Of a stretch of 64,000 nt of DNA, positions 22,601 through 35,150 are shown piece after piece. Each line of letters starts with the position of its first letter. Position 1 is the first letter of the stretch. Source of the DNA: Anaeramoeba ignava. Taxonomy: Eukaryota > Metamonada > Anaeramoebidae. The position numbers were made by a program, and so were the translations under genes. The notes under the pieces were generated by a model. That model was not told the origin of the DNA and made no database searches. It was given only the letters and a program-made list of their open reading frames with translations. Location of the stretch: assembly GCA_028826165.1 (NCBI GenBank), contig JAPDFW010000044.1, positions 658,774 to 722,773 of the forward strand, given 5' to 3'.

Positions 22601-25600
22601 ATTAAAAAAGCTGGGAAAACATGAACCAGCACTTGAAAAACTAGAAAACTCAATTAAAGACCGTTCCAAATCACGATATACAAAAGCAAAGCAAATTAAA
22701 AACAGACAAATTTTCTCTTCAGTTAATATTTTGCAAGAGAAAGAAATTGATCTCAAAAGACAAAGTGTCCGTTTAGATAATGCAGAGTTTTCTTCTCTTT
22801 TTGGAAAGAACGACTTCCTTTTCTTTTCAAAATCTTGTTATCATATTGGAGATAGTTATTTTTCAACTGCACAAAATTCGGAACAACAACTTCTTGCCAA
22901 AAATTTTTTAGAATTTAGTCTCAAATATTCAATTTCTTTTGGCGAAACAAAGAAACAGAAAAAAACTCAAGAATTAATATCCAAAATTGAATCTCAATTA
23001 GATGAGGTTTGAGATCAAAAAAGAAAAAAAAAATATATAAATAATTCAATTCAAATCAAATCAAAAAAAAAAAACAACAATTAAAATTTTAGAAAAAACA
23101 ACATAAAGAAGATGATTCAGAAATGGAATCATTTTCTGATTGGGATAAAGATATTCAAGATACGGATGAAAATACTCCCAAAAATAGATTGGGTGAATTA
23201 TTAAAACAAATGGTAAAAACAAACAAGAAAAAATAATCAAGAAATTATTTTTTCTAATTAGGGATTTTTTTTTTAAAAAAAAAAATTTTCAAGCTTGAAG
23301 ATGAAGATAATCGGAAACAATTTCCTGAAAAATGGAAAATTCAAGATCAAATACAAACTTTTATTCATTTAATTAAATATCCTCTTCCTCCAACTACTTT
23401 TACTTCATCAGGAAAAGAAGGACAGCATTTTTTCACAAATATGACTTTTGAAGCTTGGATTTCTAATTTGGTTGTAAAACATTATCGCAACTTCATGGAT
23501 TCTTTAGATCAATTTTGTGAGAAATCATTTGTTGATTCATTATTTGCTTCCAAAATTGTAAAAATGCAATTAACACTAAAAATTGAAAATCGATTTGAAT
23601 TATTCATTTATTTTTTTTTATTTATTTATTGATTTAGATTGATTGCCAAATGGCACATAATTTTTTCGATTCAATTCAAGCATTTCTTAACAAATCAAAT
23701 CAGGTCAAAACAGTTTCTTTAATTAGCCAATTTTTGCATAAATTAGATCATGTTTTATATCAAAACGAGGAAGAAAAAGAAATGATATTTCAAGTTGCAA
23801 TTGATATTTTAAAAATATCTGGGGATTTTCTTAATGAAATCAGTTTTATCCATTTGCTAAATCAAGTTCAGAAAACATTTAATAAAATTGATCCTCTTTA
23901 TTTTAAATTGATCCAAAACGAGTATAATTCCCATAAGGATGATCTTGAAAATGATCATCAGCAAGTATTAATCATTTCCGAATTTATCCGAATTTATAAA
24001 GAATCTAAAAAAAATTATAAATCTGAAGAAGATGAAAGCAAAAAATCATTTTGTATGAATTTTATAATTGCAAATTAATATCAATTTTCTTTATTCCTTC
24101 ATTTCTTCTTTTTTTTTTTTCTCAATTTTGTTCATTTTCTTGTTTAGCTTTATTTCTTTATGGAAATGCCTTGCTTGATTTACAACTTCATATAATTTAT
24201 ATTTCCCCGCTTAGTCTACAAAACAGATTTTCGAATGTTACACTCATTTCAAATGAATTTGATTGGGGAAAGTTATTGAGTCAATTGACTCACAAGATTG
24301 CAAACAATGAACAATATAGGATTGAAAAATTAATAAGTATTTATAACAATTTAAACCAAGAAGTTTTTAGTCAAGGAATATTGAAGGCGAAAATTGGATA
24401 TGTGATTGGAATATATTATTTATATTCACAAAATTTTGGATTAGCAGAAAGAATTTTGTTTGAAAGTTTATTAACACTTGATCATTTAACACCAAAAACA
24501 GAAAAAAATGAAAATGAGGAAAATAACGAAAATAAAAATAATGAAAATAAAAATCCGCAAGAACTAATTTCGCCAAGAAAACCTGAAACTAGAATCCCTT
24601 TAATTTCAACAATTGGATCAAATTTAATGATGAGCTTTGCAGATTCTTTGCTTGCAAATTACAAATACAAATATGCGTTTATATGTCTTCAAAACGCACT
24701 TAGAATATTGAAAGTTATCAACATCAAAGAATACAAACAATTAGTCAGCAAAATGGCAATCATTTGCTATGAAAATTTTGATCTGAAAAATGCATTGAAA
24801 TATTATTATCAAGTAATGGAACAAATGAAGCAAGAAAAAAAAGTGAATGAAGTAATTTTCGTTTGTGAAGTGATGAATTCAATATTGCTTTCGCTTGGGC
24901 AATTTAAGGAAGCAAAAAGAATCATTCACGAAGTCTCAAGATATGTTCATCCAACAACAAACACAAGCGATGTGAGACAAAAATTGAGCATTCAGTATGT
25001 CAGCCTGCAAATTTCTCTTGCAAAATTATATTTGCAAAGCTTGGAAACAGAAAAGGCAATATCATTGTTGAATCTTTTATTGAATATTGCATTGCCTCGA
25101 GGAACAAAGGCAAATATATATATGCTGTTGGCGCAAGCATATCTCAAGAAAAGATGGTTTATTGAAGCCAAAAAATCTCTTGATCAATACGAAGAGGAAG
25201 AAAATATCAAAATTGAAACTGGACAAGGAAACTATTCTTTTTCTCAACTAAAATCACAACTTCCATCAGTTTCCAATCCGAAAAGAACCACACAAAGCCA
25301 AAGAACATTTTCGACAAATTTTGTGAAGCCAACAATTCTTAAAAAAAATTTTACAGAAGATGATAATGAAAATGAAAATGAAAATTCAAATTCAAATTCA
25401 AATCAAAATCAATTCTCAAATAGTAAAATTAAAAAGATGAATAAGGATCATTATGTTCTCACTAGTCAATCAATTAATCAGCAAAAAATTCAAGATGAAA
25501 AGGAAAAAAATCAGCAAAATGTAAATCAATCTGATATACAATCTTTATTTGGAGATCCAAATGAAAAAGTAGAACTTAAAAAACGACCCAAATCTGCACC

Positions 25601-28600
25601 ACTTAGTAGCAACACTCATACACATAGCCATATCAACAGCCAAACAAAATATCAAATAAGAACCGATCTTTTCAAAAATCACCAATTGAAAAAGCATCGG
25701 GAATTTCTTGAATTGACAATTAAAATTTGCTACAAATCAGGCGAATTTGCAGACGCATTATTTTGGATCGAAGTTGCGTTGGAGATTTTCCCAGAACATA
25801 AATTGGGAATTTTAGGCAATTTGTATGATCTTCGAGGAAAAGTCTTCCAGAAATTATCTCTTTGCAAATTTCATGAGGAATTTCCTGTCACAATAAGAAT
25901 CAGTTTTGATCAAAAACAAACAAAAAAATTCACAGAATTCTTACCCAAAGGAATGAAGGAAATGTGGAAATTTTACTCAGCAGGAGAAATTACAAACGAA
26001 GCATTAATCTCCTTTGAAAAGGCTTATTCATATTTCCAAAGAATCGGAAACAACTTTCTTCTTGCCAAAATCAGCAACAGGATTTCTCGCACTTTATTGG
26101 AATATATTTTCCCAAATGTTGCATTTTTTGAGATGGAATTAAGTGAAGCAATTAAGCTTACAAATAGTTATGGAGATGATGAAGTTGAGCCAAGAACAAA
26201 TTCCAAATTGCGAGATTTTCTGAATTTAAATGAAAATGAAAATGAAAATGAAAACAACAATGATAATAATAATAATAATAATGATTCAAAAGTGAATTTT
26301 AAATTTAATACAATGAAAGCTCCAAAAAATTATTCAAATTTTGTGATGAAAAAAAATCGCTCGGAATCAGAGAAAAAAACATTCCGACTTTCCTTGATCA
26401 GCCAAATTCCCTCTGAAACTCGCATTTCACTTGATCTCATTGAGAAGTATTGTGTGTATGCGATCGAAATGGGATCAGAATTTTTTCTTCCGTTTATTAC
26501 ACTTGAATCATATCTCAATTTCGCGGAACTGCGATATTTGCAGAACAATATCAAACAAGCATATGAATTTTGGTTGGAATGCAGGAACTTATTTTTCCAT
26601 TTGTTTATGAATGGAAACGAATGCTTAGTTGCCTCAAATTCGCCATATGAATTGATTGAGAAATTTTATTGCATCTTGAAGAGAATGGCAAGATTTTTAT
26701 TTTGTTTGGATAATAAAACAATCAACGATAATCTGATTGTGCTTGATTCGTTTCTTGTTTTGGAAACACAGCTTTTCATTTCCCGCAATCAAGCCATGGC
26801 AGAAGATCTGGATCTAAATGAAGAAATATTCCAATTAGATCAGCACATCAATTCATTTGCGAGTCCGAATGCAAAAAAAGAAACCCTTTCAAACACAAAA
26901 ATAAGGAAATTGAAGAAGAGATTGATGAAATATAATCGCGAAAGAAGACAATCCAATGAGTTTTCAAGTTTTTCCGACTCCTCAAATCGCACAGATACAC
27001 TTGGCTTTGGAGGAATGTTTCCAAACACAGGAGGGACAGGTGTTCATGGATTCGAATTGAAGGATGTTTCGGAGGTTATTTGGAGCTTGCTATATGGAAT
27101 CAAATTGAACCAACAGAAAAAAGTCATGCGAGAATTATCCAATGAGGATTTAATCACGAAAAACAGATCTCTTTTAAATCAAATTGTGAAAATATCTCAG
27201 CTTGCAAGAGCAACAAATGAAAATTTGAGAATGTTTCTATCTGAATACAACCAAAAAACCAAAAAAACGCTTTATCAATCACAACAACTTTTGGAGCAAG
27301 AATCCAACCCATTATTTAGTTATGAAAGTCTCCGTTCAATTCATCCAAAAATGGGGAAAATATTATTTGTCGTGATTTTTGACGATTTAATAATTGGATA
27401 TATCCCGAAATTGGGGAAGAAAATCATATCATGTTTTGGAGGAAGAAGATTTCCTCGATCAACAGGATTCCAAAGTTTTTCAGGTTTGCAGAGTTTCTCA
27501 ACAGAAAACACTCTAAAAACACCCAAAACACCCAAAACACCCAAAACACCGAGTGAGAATTTCTCGCCAAATGAATTATCATCCAATTCCGAAAAGAGAA
27601 ATTCCAAGAATCATTTCTCATTGATTTCAAGTACTCTTCTTGAAGACTTCTTGCTTTTCGATGATGACGACGATGATTTTCTTTATTCCCCAAGATTTTC
27701 AACACCAACAAATCACTCATTCAACATCAAAATAACTCAGCAACTCAAAGTATCCAGTCATCTTTCTCAATCACAAATTGCATTTTTATCAGGATTAATA
27801 TTTGGCGAAAAAGAACCTGAAAATCAGGAATTTTTTTATGAATCGAATTTCTCAGGTTTTATTCACACTTTTTTGGGAATCAGCGAAATTATGAACCAAC
27901 TAGCCTTGCATAAAGAACCGGAAGATTTCTGTCCCAATTTTCTCATTTGCAGCAAATGGCTCCAGATTATTCCTTGGGAAAATATTTACAATGCTCCTTT
28001 AGTTCGTGTTTTTTCTTTTTGGAATCACTTGATTCTGAACTTGAAAAAATCGATCGAAAAAATGAACTATCAAAAGTTCTTCGCAATTCAACAAGAATCA
28101 ATCACAAAGCAGAATGTTCCTTTCCCGCGTTATTTTATTTTTAAATCCTCGAAAAAATCAAAGGAAATTGTTGCTGATGAAAGAAAGCAAATTGAATCAA
28201 GTGTTTCAGAGTTTCTTTTCCAAACAAACCACACAAAACAACCAAATATTGAAGGGAAAAACCAACAGAAAGAAGGAATTTATTCTTTTGAACAATTTCC
28301 GAAATCAAAATACATCACAAATTTGGATTCAAGTGATTTTATTTCCAATAATTCTTCTTTATCAGATTCAATTTCCAAAAATTTGAAATCTTTGGAATTC
28401 CCTGTCATTGTAATTCCTTTTTCAGAAATACTTTCCTTATCAAAAGTTTTATTTTCTCTTGTTAATTCTGATTATCAATTCCAACTTATGATTCTTTCTC
28501 AATATCATTTACCTCTTACTATTAAATTGATTACTAAAAATTATGAACATATTTTGAAAAAAAGTTTTACTTCTAATCAAAACAAGAATTTGGATTTTAT

Positions 28601-28673
28601 TGATTTTTTTATGAATTCTATAATTTTGTTGAGAAAGAAATTAAAATTTCCTTTATTATTTTTTTCTTGGTAA
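19667..28673 (+). CDS. large TPR-repeat protein with a CHAT/separase-like C-terminal region
   Basis: Eight exons (19667-20039, 21904-21999, 22080-22153, 22242-23006, 23093-23212, 23294-23557, 23638-24052, 24148-28673) keep one frame across seven introns and give 2210 residues. The product has an acidic N-terminus, TPR-like helices (F-K-Q-G-I-K-H-H-E-N-N-E-L-E-E-A, H-E-P-A-L-E-K-L) and low-complexity inserts rich in N, E, S and D. Near the C-terminus K-I-L-F-V-V-I-F-D-D-L-I-I-G-Y is followed by W-L-Q-I-I-P-W-E-N-I and V-R-V-F-S-F. This resembles the pre-catalytic strand of CHAT and separase peptidases. No histidine or cysteine dyad is seen, so any such domain would be inactive. The true orthology is not recognised. 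The splice chain is well supported because every phase fits. Confidence 0.7.
20040..21903. repeat. 1.86-kb intron made of AT tandem repeat
   Basis: Donor GTCTGT follows T-R-S-K; the acceptor AAATAG precedes R-G-F-S-M-Q. Between them is a repeat of units close to attataaataaa and attataaattaa, with almost no G or C. It resembles the block at 1-1689. Short frames on either strand (for example 21744-21947 minus) are low-complexity artefacts. Confidence 0.8.
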
Positions 28674-28789
28674 AAATTAAAAAGAAAAAGAAAAAGAAAA
28701 AGAAAAAAAATAAGAAAAAAATAAGAAAAAAATAAAAAAAATTTTGTATTCTTTTTTTTGAAAAATTTTCGATTTTATCCGATTTTCAT

Positions 28790-29031
28790 TTTAATTTTAA
28801 TTTTATAAATGAATTTTAATTTTAATTTTAATTTTAATTTTAATTTTAATTATCATTTTAATTTTCATTTTAATTTTAATTTTAATTTTAATTATAATTT
28901 TAATTATAATTTTAATTTTCATTTTCATTTTCATTTTCATTTTAATTTTGATTTTAATTTTAATTTTAATTTTAATTTTAATTTTAATTTTAATTTTAAT
29001 TTTAATTTTAATTTTAATTTTAATTTTAATT
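28790..29031. repeat. hexanucleotide repeat (ATTTTA/ATTTTC) between two convergent genes
   Basis: Six-base units fill the gap between the TPR gene (ends 28673) and the maspardin stop codon at 29034-29032. They continue without a break into the coding tail of maspardin, where ATTTTC units read as Asn-Glu on the minus strand. 28674-28789 is purine-rich spacer without a gene. Confidence 0.85.
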
Positions 29032-32000
29032 TTAATTTTTATCATTATCATTATCATTATCATTTTCATTTTCATTTTCATTTTCATTTTCATTTTCATT
29101 ATCATTATCATTATCATTATCATTTTCATTTTCATTATCATTATCATTTTCATTTTCATTTTCATTTTCATTTTCATTTTCATTTTCATTTTCATTTTCA
29201 TTTTCATTTTCATTTTCATTTTCATTTTCATTTTCATTATCATTTTCATTTTCATTATCATTTTCATTTTCAGAATTGGAATCAGAATTTGAATCAGAAT
29301 TTGAATCAGAATTTGAATCAGAATTTGAATTTGAATTAGAATTTGAATCAGATTCATTTTCTTTTTCTTGAATAATTTGGTTTTGATTTTCATTATTTTT
29401 ATTATTTTGATTTTCATTATTTTCATTGTTTTGGTTTTCATTATTTTCATTATTTTGGTTTTCATTATTTTGATTTTCATTATTTTCATTGTTTTGATTA
29501 TTTTCATTATTTTCATTGTTTTCATTATTCTGATTTAAATCATTCTCATCAATTATTTTAATATGATTCTTTTCTTCAATAATTTGAATATCTTCTTTTT
29601 TTTCTTCCTTATTTTCTGGTAAATTACTCAAACGATCACCAAAATGATTTTTTTCATTTGTTTTATAAATTATAATATGTTTTTTTTTCCTAATTTTTGG
29701 AAATCTTCTTAAATGAACAGTTATATGTAAATTAACTTCATCAGGATTTGATAAATAAGGAAAATCTCCTCCAATTCTTAATTCTGCAATTTTTGAGCGT
29801 GGAAATGTTTTCTTTAATTTCTCAATTAACATTAAAGGTGTTGCAATTTTATCTAAAGACTATAAATAAATTAACAATAAATTTTAATTTTAATTTTAAT
29901 TTTAATTTTAATTTTTTTATAAACATTTAAAAGAGTTATATTTTCATCATTTAATTCTAAACGAGTAACAGAATCTAAACCACAATTTAATTTTATTCTT
30001 GAAACTAAATCACTTTTTGTTTGTTTTTGAACTTGATCAACAACAAAATCAATTGCAGAAGCAACTTCTTTACGAAGAGTTTCTGTAGGAAAATTTGCAA
30101 GAACAATTTTACGAACATAAGAAGTAGTCCCAAGTTTCATACTTAATTTTAATAAATATAAATATAAATATAAATATAAATATAAATATAAATATAAATA
30201 TAAATATAAATATAAATATAAATATAAATATAAATATAAATATAAATATAAATATAAATATAAATATAAATATAAATATAAATATAAATATAAATATAAA
30301 TATAAATATAAATATATAAAATATAAATATAAAATATAAATATAAATATAAATATAAATATAAATATAAATATAAATATAAATATAAATATAAATATAAA
30401 TATAAATATAAATATAAATATAAATATAAATATAAATATAAATATAAATATAAATATAAATATAAATATAAATATAAATATAAATATAAATATAAATATT
30501 TTTTAAAATATAAATTCAAACGCTGTTTTTGATGGTGAATTTTTGTTAAAATATTTCGTTTTAGAAAAGGAATTGCATAATATTAAAGATTGAACATTTC
30601 GGGGATAAAATTGCGCAAATTTAAGAGCTAAAAATCCACCTAAAGAATGACCAAACAAATGAACCTATATTTTCAAAGTTTAATTTGTAATTTAATTTAA
30701 TTTATTATTTAATTTAATTTGTTATTTAATTTAAATTATTATTTAGTTTAATTTGTTATTTAATTTAATTTGTTTTTTAATTTAATTTATTATTTAATTT
30801 AAATTTGTTATTTAATTTAATTTATTATTTAATTTAATTTGTTTTTTAGTTTAATTTGTTATTTAGTTAAATTTGTTATTTAATTTAATTTATTATTTAA
30901 TTTAATTTGTTATTTAATTTAAATTATTATTTAATTTAATTTATTATTTAATTTAAATTGTTATTTAATTTAATTTGTTTTTTAATTTAATTTGTTATTT
31001 AATTTAATTTATTATTTAATTTAATTTGTTATTTAATTTAATTTGTTATTTAATTTAATTTGTTATTTAATTTAATTTGTTATTTAATTTAATTTATTAT
31101 TTAATTTAATTTGTTATTTAATTTAATTTGTTTTTGGTTTAATTTAATTTGTTATTTTATTTAATTTAATTTGTTATTTAATTTAATTTATTTTTTAATT
31201 TAATTTGTTATTAATTTAATTTAATTTATTTATTTAATTTAATTTTTATTATTTAATTTAAATTGTTAATATTTAATTTAATTTATTATTTAATTTAAAA
31301 TTTAATTTTATTTAATTTAATTTTTATTTATTTAATTTAATTTAATTTAATTTAATTTAATTTATTATTTAATTTAATTTATTATTTAATTTAATTTGTT
31401 TTTAATTTAATTTGTTATTTAATTTAATTTAATTTAATTTAATTTATTTAATTTTTGTTTTTTAATTTAATTTTGTAATTTAATTTAATTTAATTTATTT
31501 AATTTAATTTATTATTTATTTAATTTAATTTGTTATTTAATTTAAATTGTTATTTAGTTTAATTTGTTATTTAATTTAATTTGTAATTTAATTTAAATTG
31601 TTATTTAATTTAATTTAATTTAATTTAATTTATTATTTAATTTAATTTGTTATTTAATTTAATTTATTTTTTAATTTAATTTATTATTTAATTTAAATTA
31701 TTATTTAGTTTAATTTGTTTTTTGGTTTAATTTGTAGTTTAATTTGTAATTTAATTTAAATTGTTTTTTAATTTAAATTGTTTTTTGGTTTTTTTAAGTC
31801 AAAATTAATTTAAATTTGTTCCTAAATTTCCATTTCAATTTTTGGATTTTTCAATTTTTTTTAAAACTTACTTTTGAAATTTTTAATTCTTTTAAAAACT
31901 TCTTAAAAGCTCTAATCCAATGTTCAATTCCTCTAACTGGAGGCGGTTGAACCTTTTTTAAAAAAAGCAAAAAAAATAAAAAATAAATTTAATAAAAAAA

Positions 32001-32256
32001 ATAAAAATAATAAAAATAAATTTAATAAAAATAAATTTAATACAGAAATAACACGAAAACCTTTAGCAGCAATTCCCATGACTTGCTGAAAGAATATTTC
32101 ACAAGTTCCAGCTACTGTTGGTATGCAAACAAGTGGATAGCATTGATCCGACTTCCCTAAATCAAAATATTCCCAAACAAATTCTTTATGTGAAAATGTC
32201 ACAACAAGTTTCTCTCTTGGAACTGTTGCTAGAAATTTTTTTAATGATTCTTCCAT
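29032..32256 (-). CDS. SPG21: maspardin (SPG21) homologue with an Asn/Glu-rich tail
   Basis: Five exons, 32256-32044, 31952-31872, 30664-30522, 30141-29925 and 29859-29032, join in consistent phase to 493 residues. Matches to maspardin run throughout: [22 protein letters not shown], then [13 protein letters not shown] with Ser105 in the alpha/beta-hydrolase elbow, [15 protein letters not shown] and G-G-D-F-P-Y-L-x-N-P-D-E-V-N-L. Maspardin is a cytosolic/endosomal hydrolase-fold protein thought to act as an adaptor. Animal forms have about 308 residues. The extra roughly 190 here are a low-complexity tail, first N-N-E-N, then S-N-S-D, then an E-N/D-N repeat. The 1.2-kb second intron and 380-nt third intron are tandem repeats. 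The start is fixed by the homologous N-terminus. Confidence 0.9.
30142..30508. repeat. 6-bp repeat TATAAA in a maspardin intron
   Basis: About 60 near-perfect copies of a 6-bp unit (tataaa) fill the intron between exons 30664-30522 and 30141-29925. An open frame across it reads L-Y-L-Y and F-I-F-I and is an artefact. Confidence 0.9.
30667..31800. repeat. tandem repeat of about 17 bp in a maspardin intron
   Basis: Units close to ttatttaatttaatttg are repeated with many variants across most of the 1.2-kb intron 31871-30665. No gene is seen in it. Confidence 0.85.
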
Positions 32257-32340
32257 TAAAAAAAAATATATTAAATAAGAAAAAAAATGAAAAATGAAAA
32301 ATTAAATTTTATTTTTTTTTCATTTTTTTTCTTTTTAAAA
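32257..32340. promoter_or_regulatory. bidirectional promoter, maspardin / RCC1-BTB 1
   Basis: 84 nt lie between the two start codons. TTTTTTTTTCATTTTTTTTC faces plus, with TCA 19 nt before the start codon at 32341. AAAAAAAATGAAAAATGAAA faces minus. Confidence 0.5.
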
Positions 32341-34275
32341 ATGAATGAAATTTTATTTTTTGGTTTAAATAAAAATCCAAAAATTATCAAAAATGAACCA
32401 GATACAATAACAAAAATATCAATTCAATTTAAATTTGAAAATGAAAATGAAAATGAAAATGAAAAACAAATTAAACAAATTTCATCAAGTTATTTTGGAA
32501 CAATTTTCCTTTTTAAAAATGGAAAAGCAATAGAATATTTAAATGAAAATGATTCAAATCAAAATCCTCATAAAATCCAAATTGAAAATATCCAAAAAGT
32601 AACTGTTGGTTATCGAAATGAAGCTATTTTAACTCCAGAAAGAAATGTATTTGTAAAAGGAGAAGATATAAATCCAAATAATCCAAATAAATTTATCAAT
32701 ATTTCAAGATTAATTCGAGATACAAATGATAGAATAATTCAAGATATTGTTTCTGGAAGAGATTCAATTTACTTATTAACTTCAAATCAAAATGTTTACG
32801 GAATTGGTTCAAATCAATATAGCCAACTTGGTTTTGATTCTGAAATACTTAAAAAAACAGAAAATCCAATTTTAATGATGAAAAATGTTTCTAAAATATT
32901 TTCAGGAAATACTTCAGCTCATGTTTTTCTTTTAAATCCAAATCAAGAATTATTTGGATCTGGATATAACGATTCTCGTCAACTTGGATTAGGAGAATCA
33001 ATAAAAGAAATAAGCATCAAAAAATTAACCCAAATCCAAAATATTCCAAAAGGTAAAATAATTGATATTCAATGTGGTTATTCTCATTCAATAATGTTGA
33101 TTGAAAATGAAAATTCAAAAAGAAAACTTTATTCATGTGGTTATTATGAATATAATGGACTTGGCAAAAATGAAGATACTTATGAATTTACTGAAATCAA
33201 ATCATATTTATTTGAAAATGATGAAATTCTTGACTATTCTGTTGGAAGTTTTCATACTTTGATTTTAACAGAAAATGGGAAAATAATAGTATTTGGAAAT
33301 AATGGTTATTGTCAATTAGGAACTGGAGATATAAAAGATCAATTAATTCCAATTCAAACCGAACTTCCTAAATTAAGATTTAATGAAAATATTTATAGTT
33401 ATCATGTTTCTTGTGGATTTCAAAAATCATTTCTTTATTATTCTCCTCCTTCTTTTTCCAATCTTGAAGAAGATTTGATAAAATTATTTAGAAGAAAAGA
33501 ATTTTGTGATATTTCATTTAAAACCGAAAATGGAGAAATAATTGAAGCTCATAAATTAATATTGAAATATAGATTAAATCAAAATCAAAATCAAATTGAA
33601 AAACTTCAAGAAATTATTTCAAAAAAATCAATCAAAGAATCAAATCAAATATTTGAAATGATTTATTCAAACAATTCTAAAATAAATCCAATATTATATT
33701 CAGAAATTAAAGAAATTATAAATTCCAATGAAAAAATTGAAGAAACAATAAAAAGAATTTATTTAAATGAAAATGAAAATGAAAATGAAAAAGATTTTAT
33801 AATTGAAAGAAAAGAAAAACAATATAAATTTCCTAAATTAATATTAATAATGAGAAGTGAATTATATCGAGGAATGTTTTTATCTGTTACAAATGATACT
33901 TCTAATAAAGTTACAGATTATAGTGAATTAAGTAATAAATCATTTCAAATATTTGAATATTGGATTTATTCAAATCAAATTAAAAACGGAATTCAAATTA
34001 CACAAGAAATAATTGATGAATTGGAAATTGGAATTGATTATTTTCAATTAAATCAAACAAATCCAAATTTATTTGATTTATTAATTAAAAAATCTAATAT
34101 TCAAAATTTAAATCAAAATCTAAATCAAAATCAAAATCAAAATCAAAATCAAAATCAAAATCAAAATCAAAAAGAAAAAGAAAAAGAAATTGAAAAAGAA
34201 ATTGAAAAGAAACTTATTTTACAAATTGAAAAACAAATTGAAAAGAAAAAGACAGATAAATGTGGATTTTGTTAA
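32341..34275 (+). CDS. RCC1-repeat / double-BTB protein 1 with C-terminal CaaX-like box
   Basis: A single exon of 644 residues. The first half is an RCC1 beta-propeller with repeats such as G-I-G-S-N-Q-Y-S-Q-L-G, G-S-G-Y-N-D-S-R-Q-L-G-L-G and F-G-N-N-G-Y-C-Q-L-G-T-G-D. Two BTB-like domains follow: D-I-S-F-K-T-E-N-G-E, A-H-K-L-I-L, and later M-R-S-E-L-Y-R-G-M-F-L-S-V. A Gln/Asn then Lys/Glu tail ends in K-K-T-D-K-C-G-F-C. The final CGFC resembles a prenylation box. The start at 32341 is preferred over an in-frame methionine at 32287 because it follows the conserved T-rich leader and matches the paralogue at 40234. RCC1-BTB proteins are adaptors, possibly with cullin-3; specific function unknown. 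Confidence 0.88.
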   Translation: MNEILFFGLNKNPKIIKNEPDTITKISIQFKFENENENENEKQIKQISSSYFGTIFLFKNGKAIEYLNENDSNQNPHKIQIENIQKVTVGYRNEAILTPERNVFVKGEDINPNNPNKFINISRLIRDTNDRIIQDIVSGRDSIYLLTSNQNVYGIGSNQYSQLGFDSEILKKTENPILMMKNVSKIFSGNTSAHVFLLNPNQELFGSGYNDSRQLGLGESIKEISIKKLTQIQNIPKGKIIDIQCGYSHSIMLIENENSKRKLYSCGYYEYNGLGKNEDTYEFTEIKSYLFENDEILDYSVGSFHTLILTENGKIIVFGNNGYCQLGTGDIKDQLIPIQTELPKLRFNENIYSYHVSCGFQKSFLYYSPPSFSNLEEDLIKLFRRKEFCDISFKTENGEIIEAHKLILKYRLNQNQNQIEKLQEIISKKSIKESNQIFEMIYSNNSKINPILYSEIKEIINSNEKIEETIKRIYLNENENENEKDFIIERKEKQYKFPKLILIMRSELYRGMFLSVTNDTSNKVTDYSELSNKSFQIFEYWIYSNQIKNGIQITQEIIDELEIGIDYFQLNQTNPNLFDLLIKKSNIQNLNQNLNQNQNQNQNQNQNQNQKEKEKEIEKEIEKKLILQIEKQIEKKKTDKCGFC

Positions 34276-34313
34276 TTAAGAAAAATGAAAAATGAAAAAT
34301 GAAAAATGAAAAA

Positions 34314-34440
34314 TGAAATTCAAATTACACAAGAAATTATTGATGAATTGGAAATTGGAATTGATTATTTTCAATTAAATCAAACAAATCCAAATTTATT
34401 GGATTTATTAATTAATAAATTTAATAATAAAAATCAATAA
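34314..34440 (+). pseudogene. fragment of an RCC1-BTB 3' end
   Basis: This is about 127 nt encoding E-I-Q-I-T-Q-E-I-I-D-E-L-E-I-G and onward to N-K-F-N-N, then TAA. It copies the end of the second BTB domain of the two full genes, closer to the copy at 40234 in several codons. It lies directly downstream of RCC1-BTB 1 after a short AAAAATGAAA repeat and has no upstream part. Confidence 0.8.
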
Positions 34441-35150
34441 AGAAAATGAGAATAGATTTAATTTAATATTTAATTTATAAATTAATTTAAAAATATAATT
34501 TAATATTTAATTTTATTATTAAAATAATAATTTAATGTTTTAAATTTAAATATTTTATTATTTAAATATTTAACATATAAATATAAAAAATAAGAATAGA
34601 TTTAATTTAATATTTAATTTAAAAATTAATTTAAAAATATAATTTAATATTTAATTTTATGTTTAAAATAATAATTTAATGTTTTAGATTTAAATATTTT
34701 ATTATTTAAATATTTAACATATAAATATAAAAATGAGAATAGATTTAATTTAATATTTAATTTAAAAATTAATCTAAAAATATAATTTAATATTTAATTT
34801 TATTATTAAAATAATAATTTAATGTTTTAGATTTAAATATTTTATTATTTAAAATATTTTACATATAAATATAAAAATAAGAATAAGTTTAATTTAATAT
34901 TTAATTTATAAATTAATTTAAAAATAATATTTGATGTTTAATTTTATTATTAAAATAATAATTTATTGTTTTAGATTTAAATATTTTATTATTTAAATAT
35001 TTAACATATAAAAATAAAAATGAGAATAGATTTAATTTAATATTTAATTTAAAAATTAATTTTAAAATATAATTTAATATTTAATTTTATTATTAAAATA
35101 ATAATTTAATGTTTTAGATTTAAATATTTTATTATTTAAAATATTTTGAA
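34441..35150. repeat. five tandem copies of a unit of about 145 bp
   Basis: Each unit starts near GAGAATAGATTTAATTTAAT and ends near TTTAACATATAAATATAAAA. Copies begin at about 34448, 34591, 34735, 34877 and 35021. The last is cut short. Units differ by small substitutions and indels. No coding frame. Confidence 0.8.

Noticed and set aside
24051..24147. Start of a separate 1540-residue protein at 24051
   Set aside because: The first 97 nt are an intron (GTATGA to TTGTTTAG); the frame is the last exon of the gene starting at 19667.
28803..29525. Long frames of K-M/K-I or N-F/H-F repeats on both strands
   Set aside because: Hexanucleotide repeat read in non-coding frames; only the frame continuing from the maspardin homology is believed.
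30109..30519. Open frame encoding an L-Y-L-Y / F-I-F-I repeat
   Set aside because: Pure translation of the TATAAA microsatellite inside a maspardin intron.
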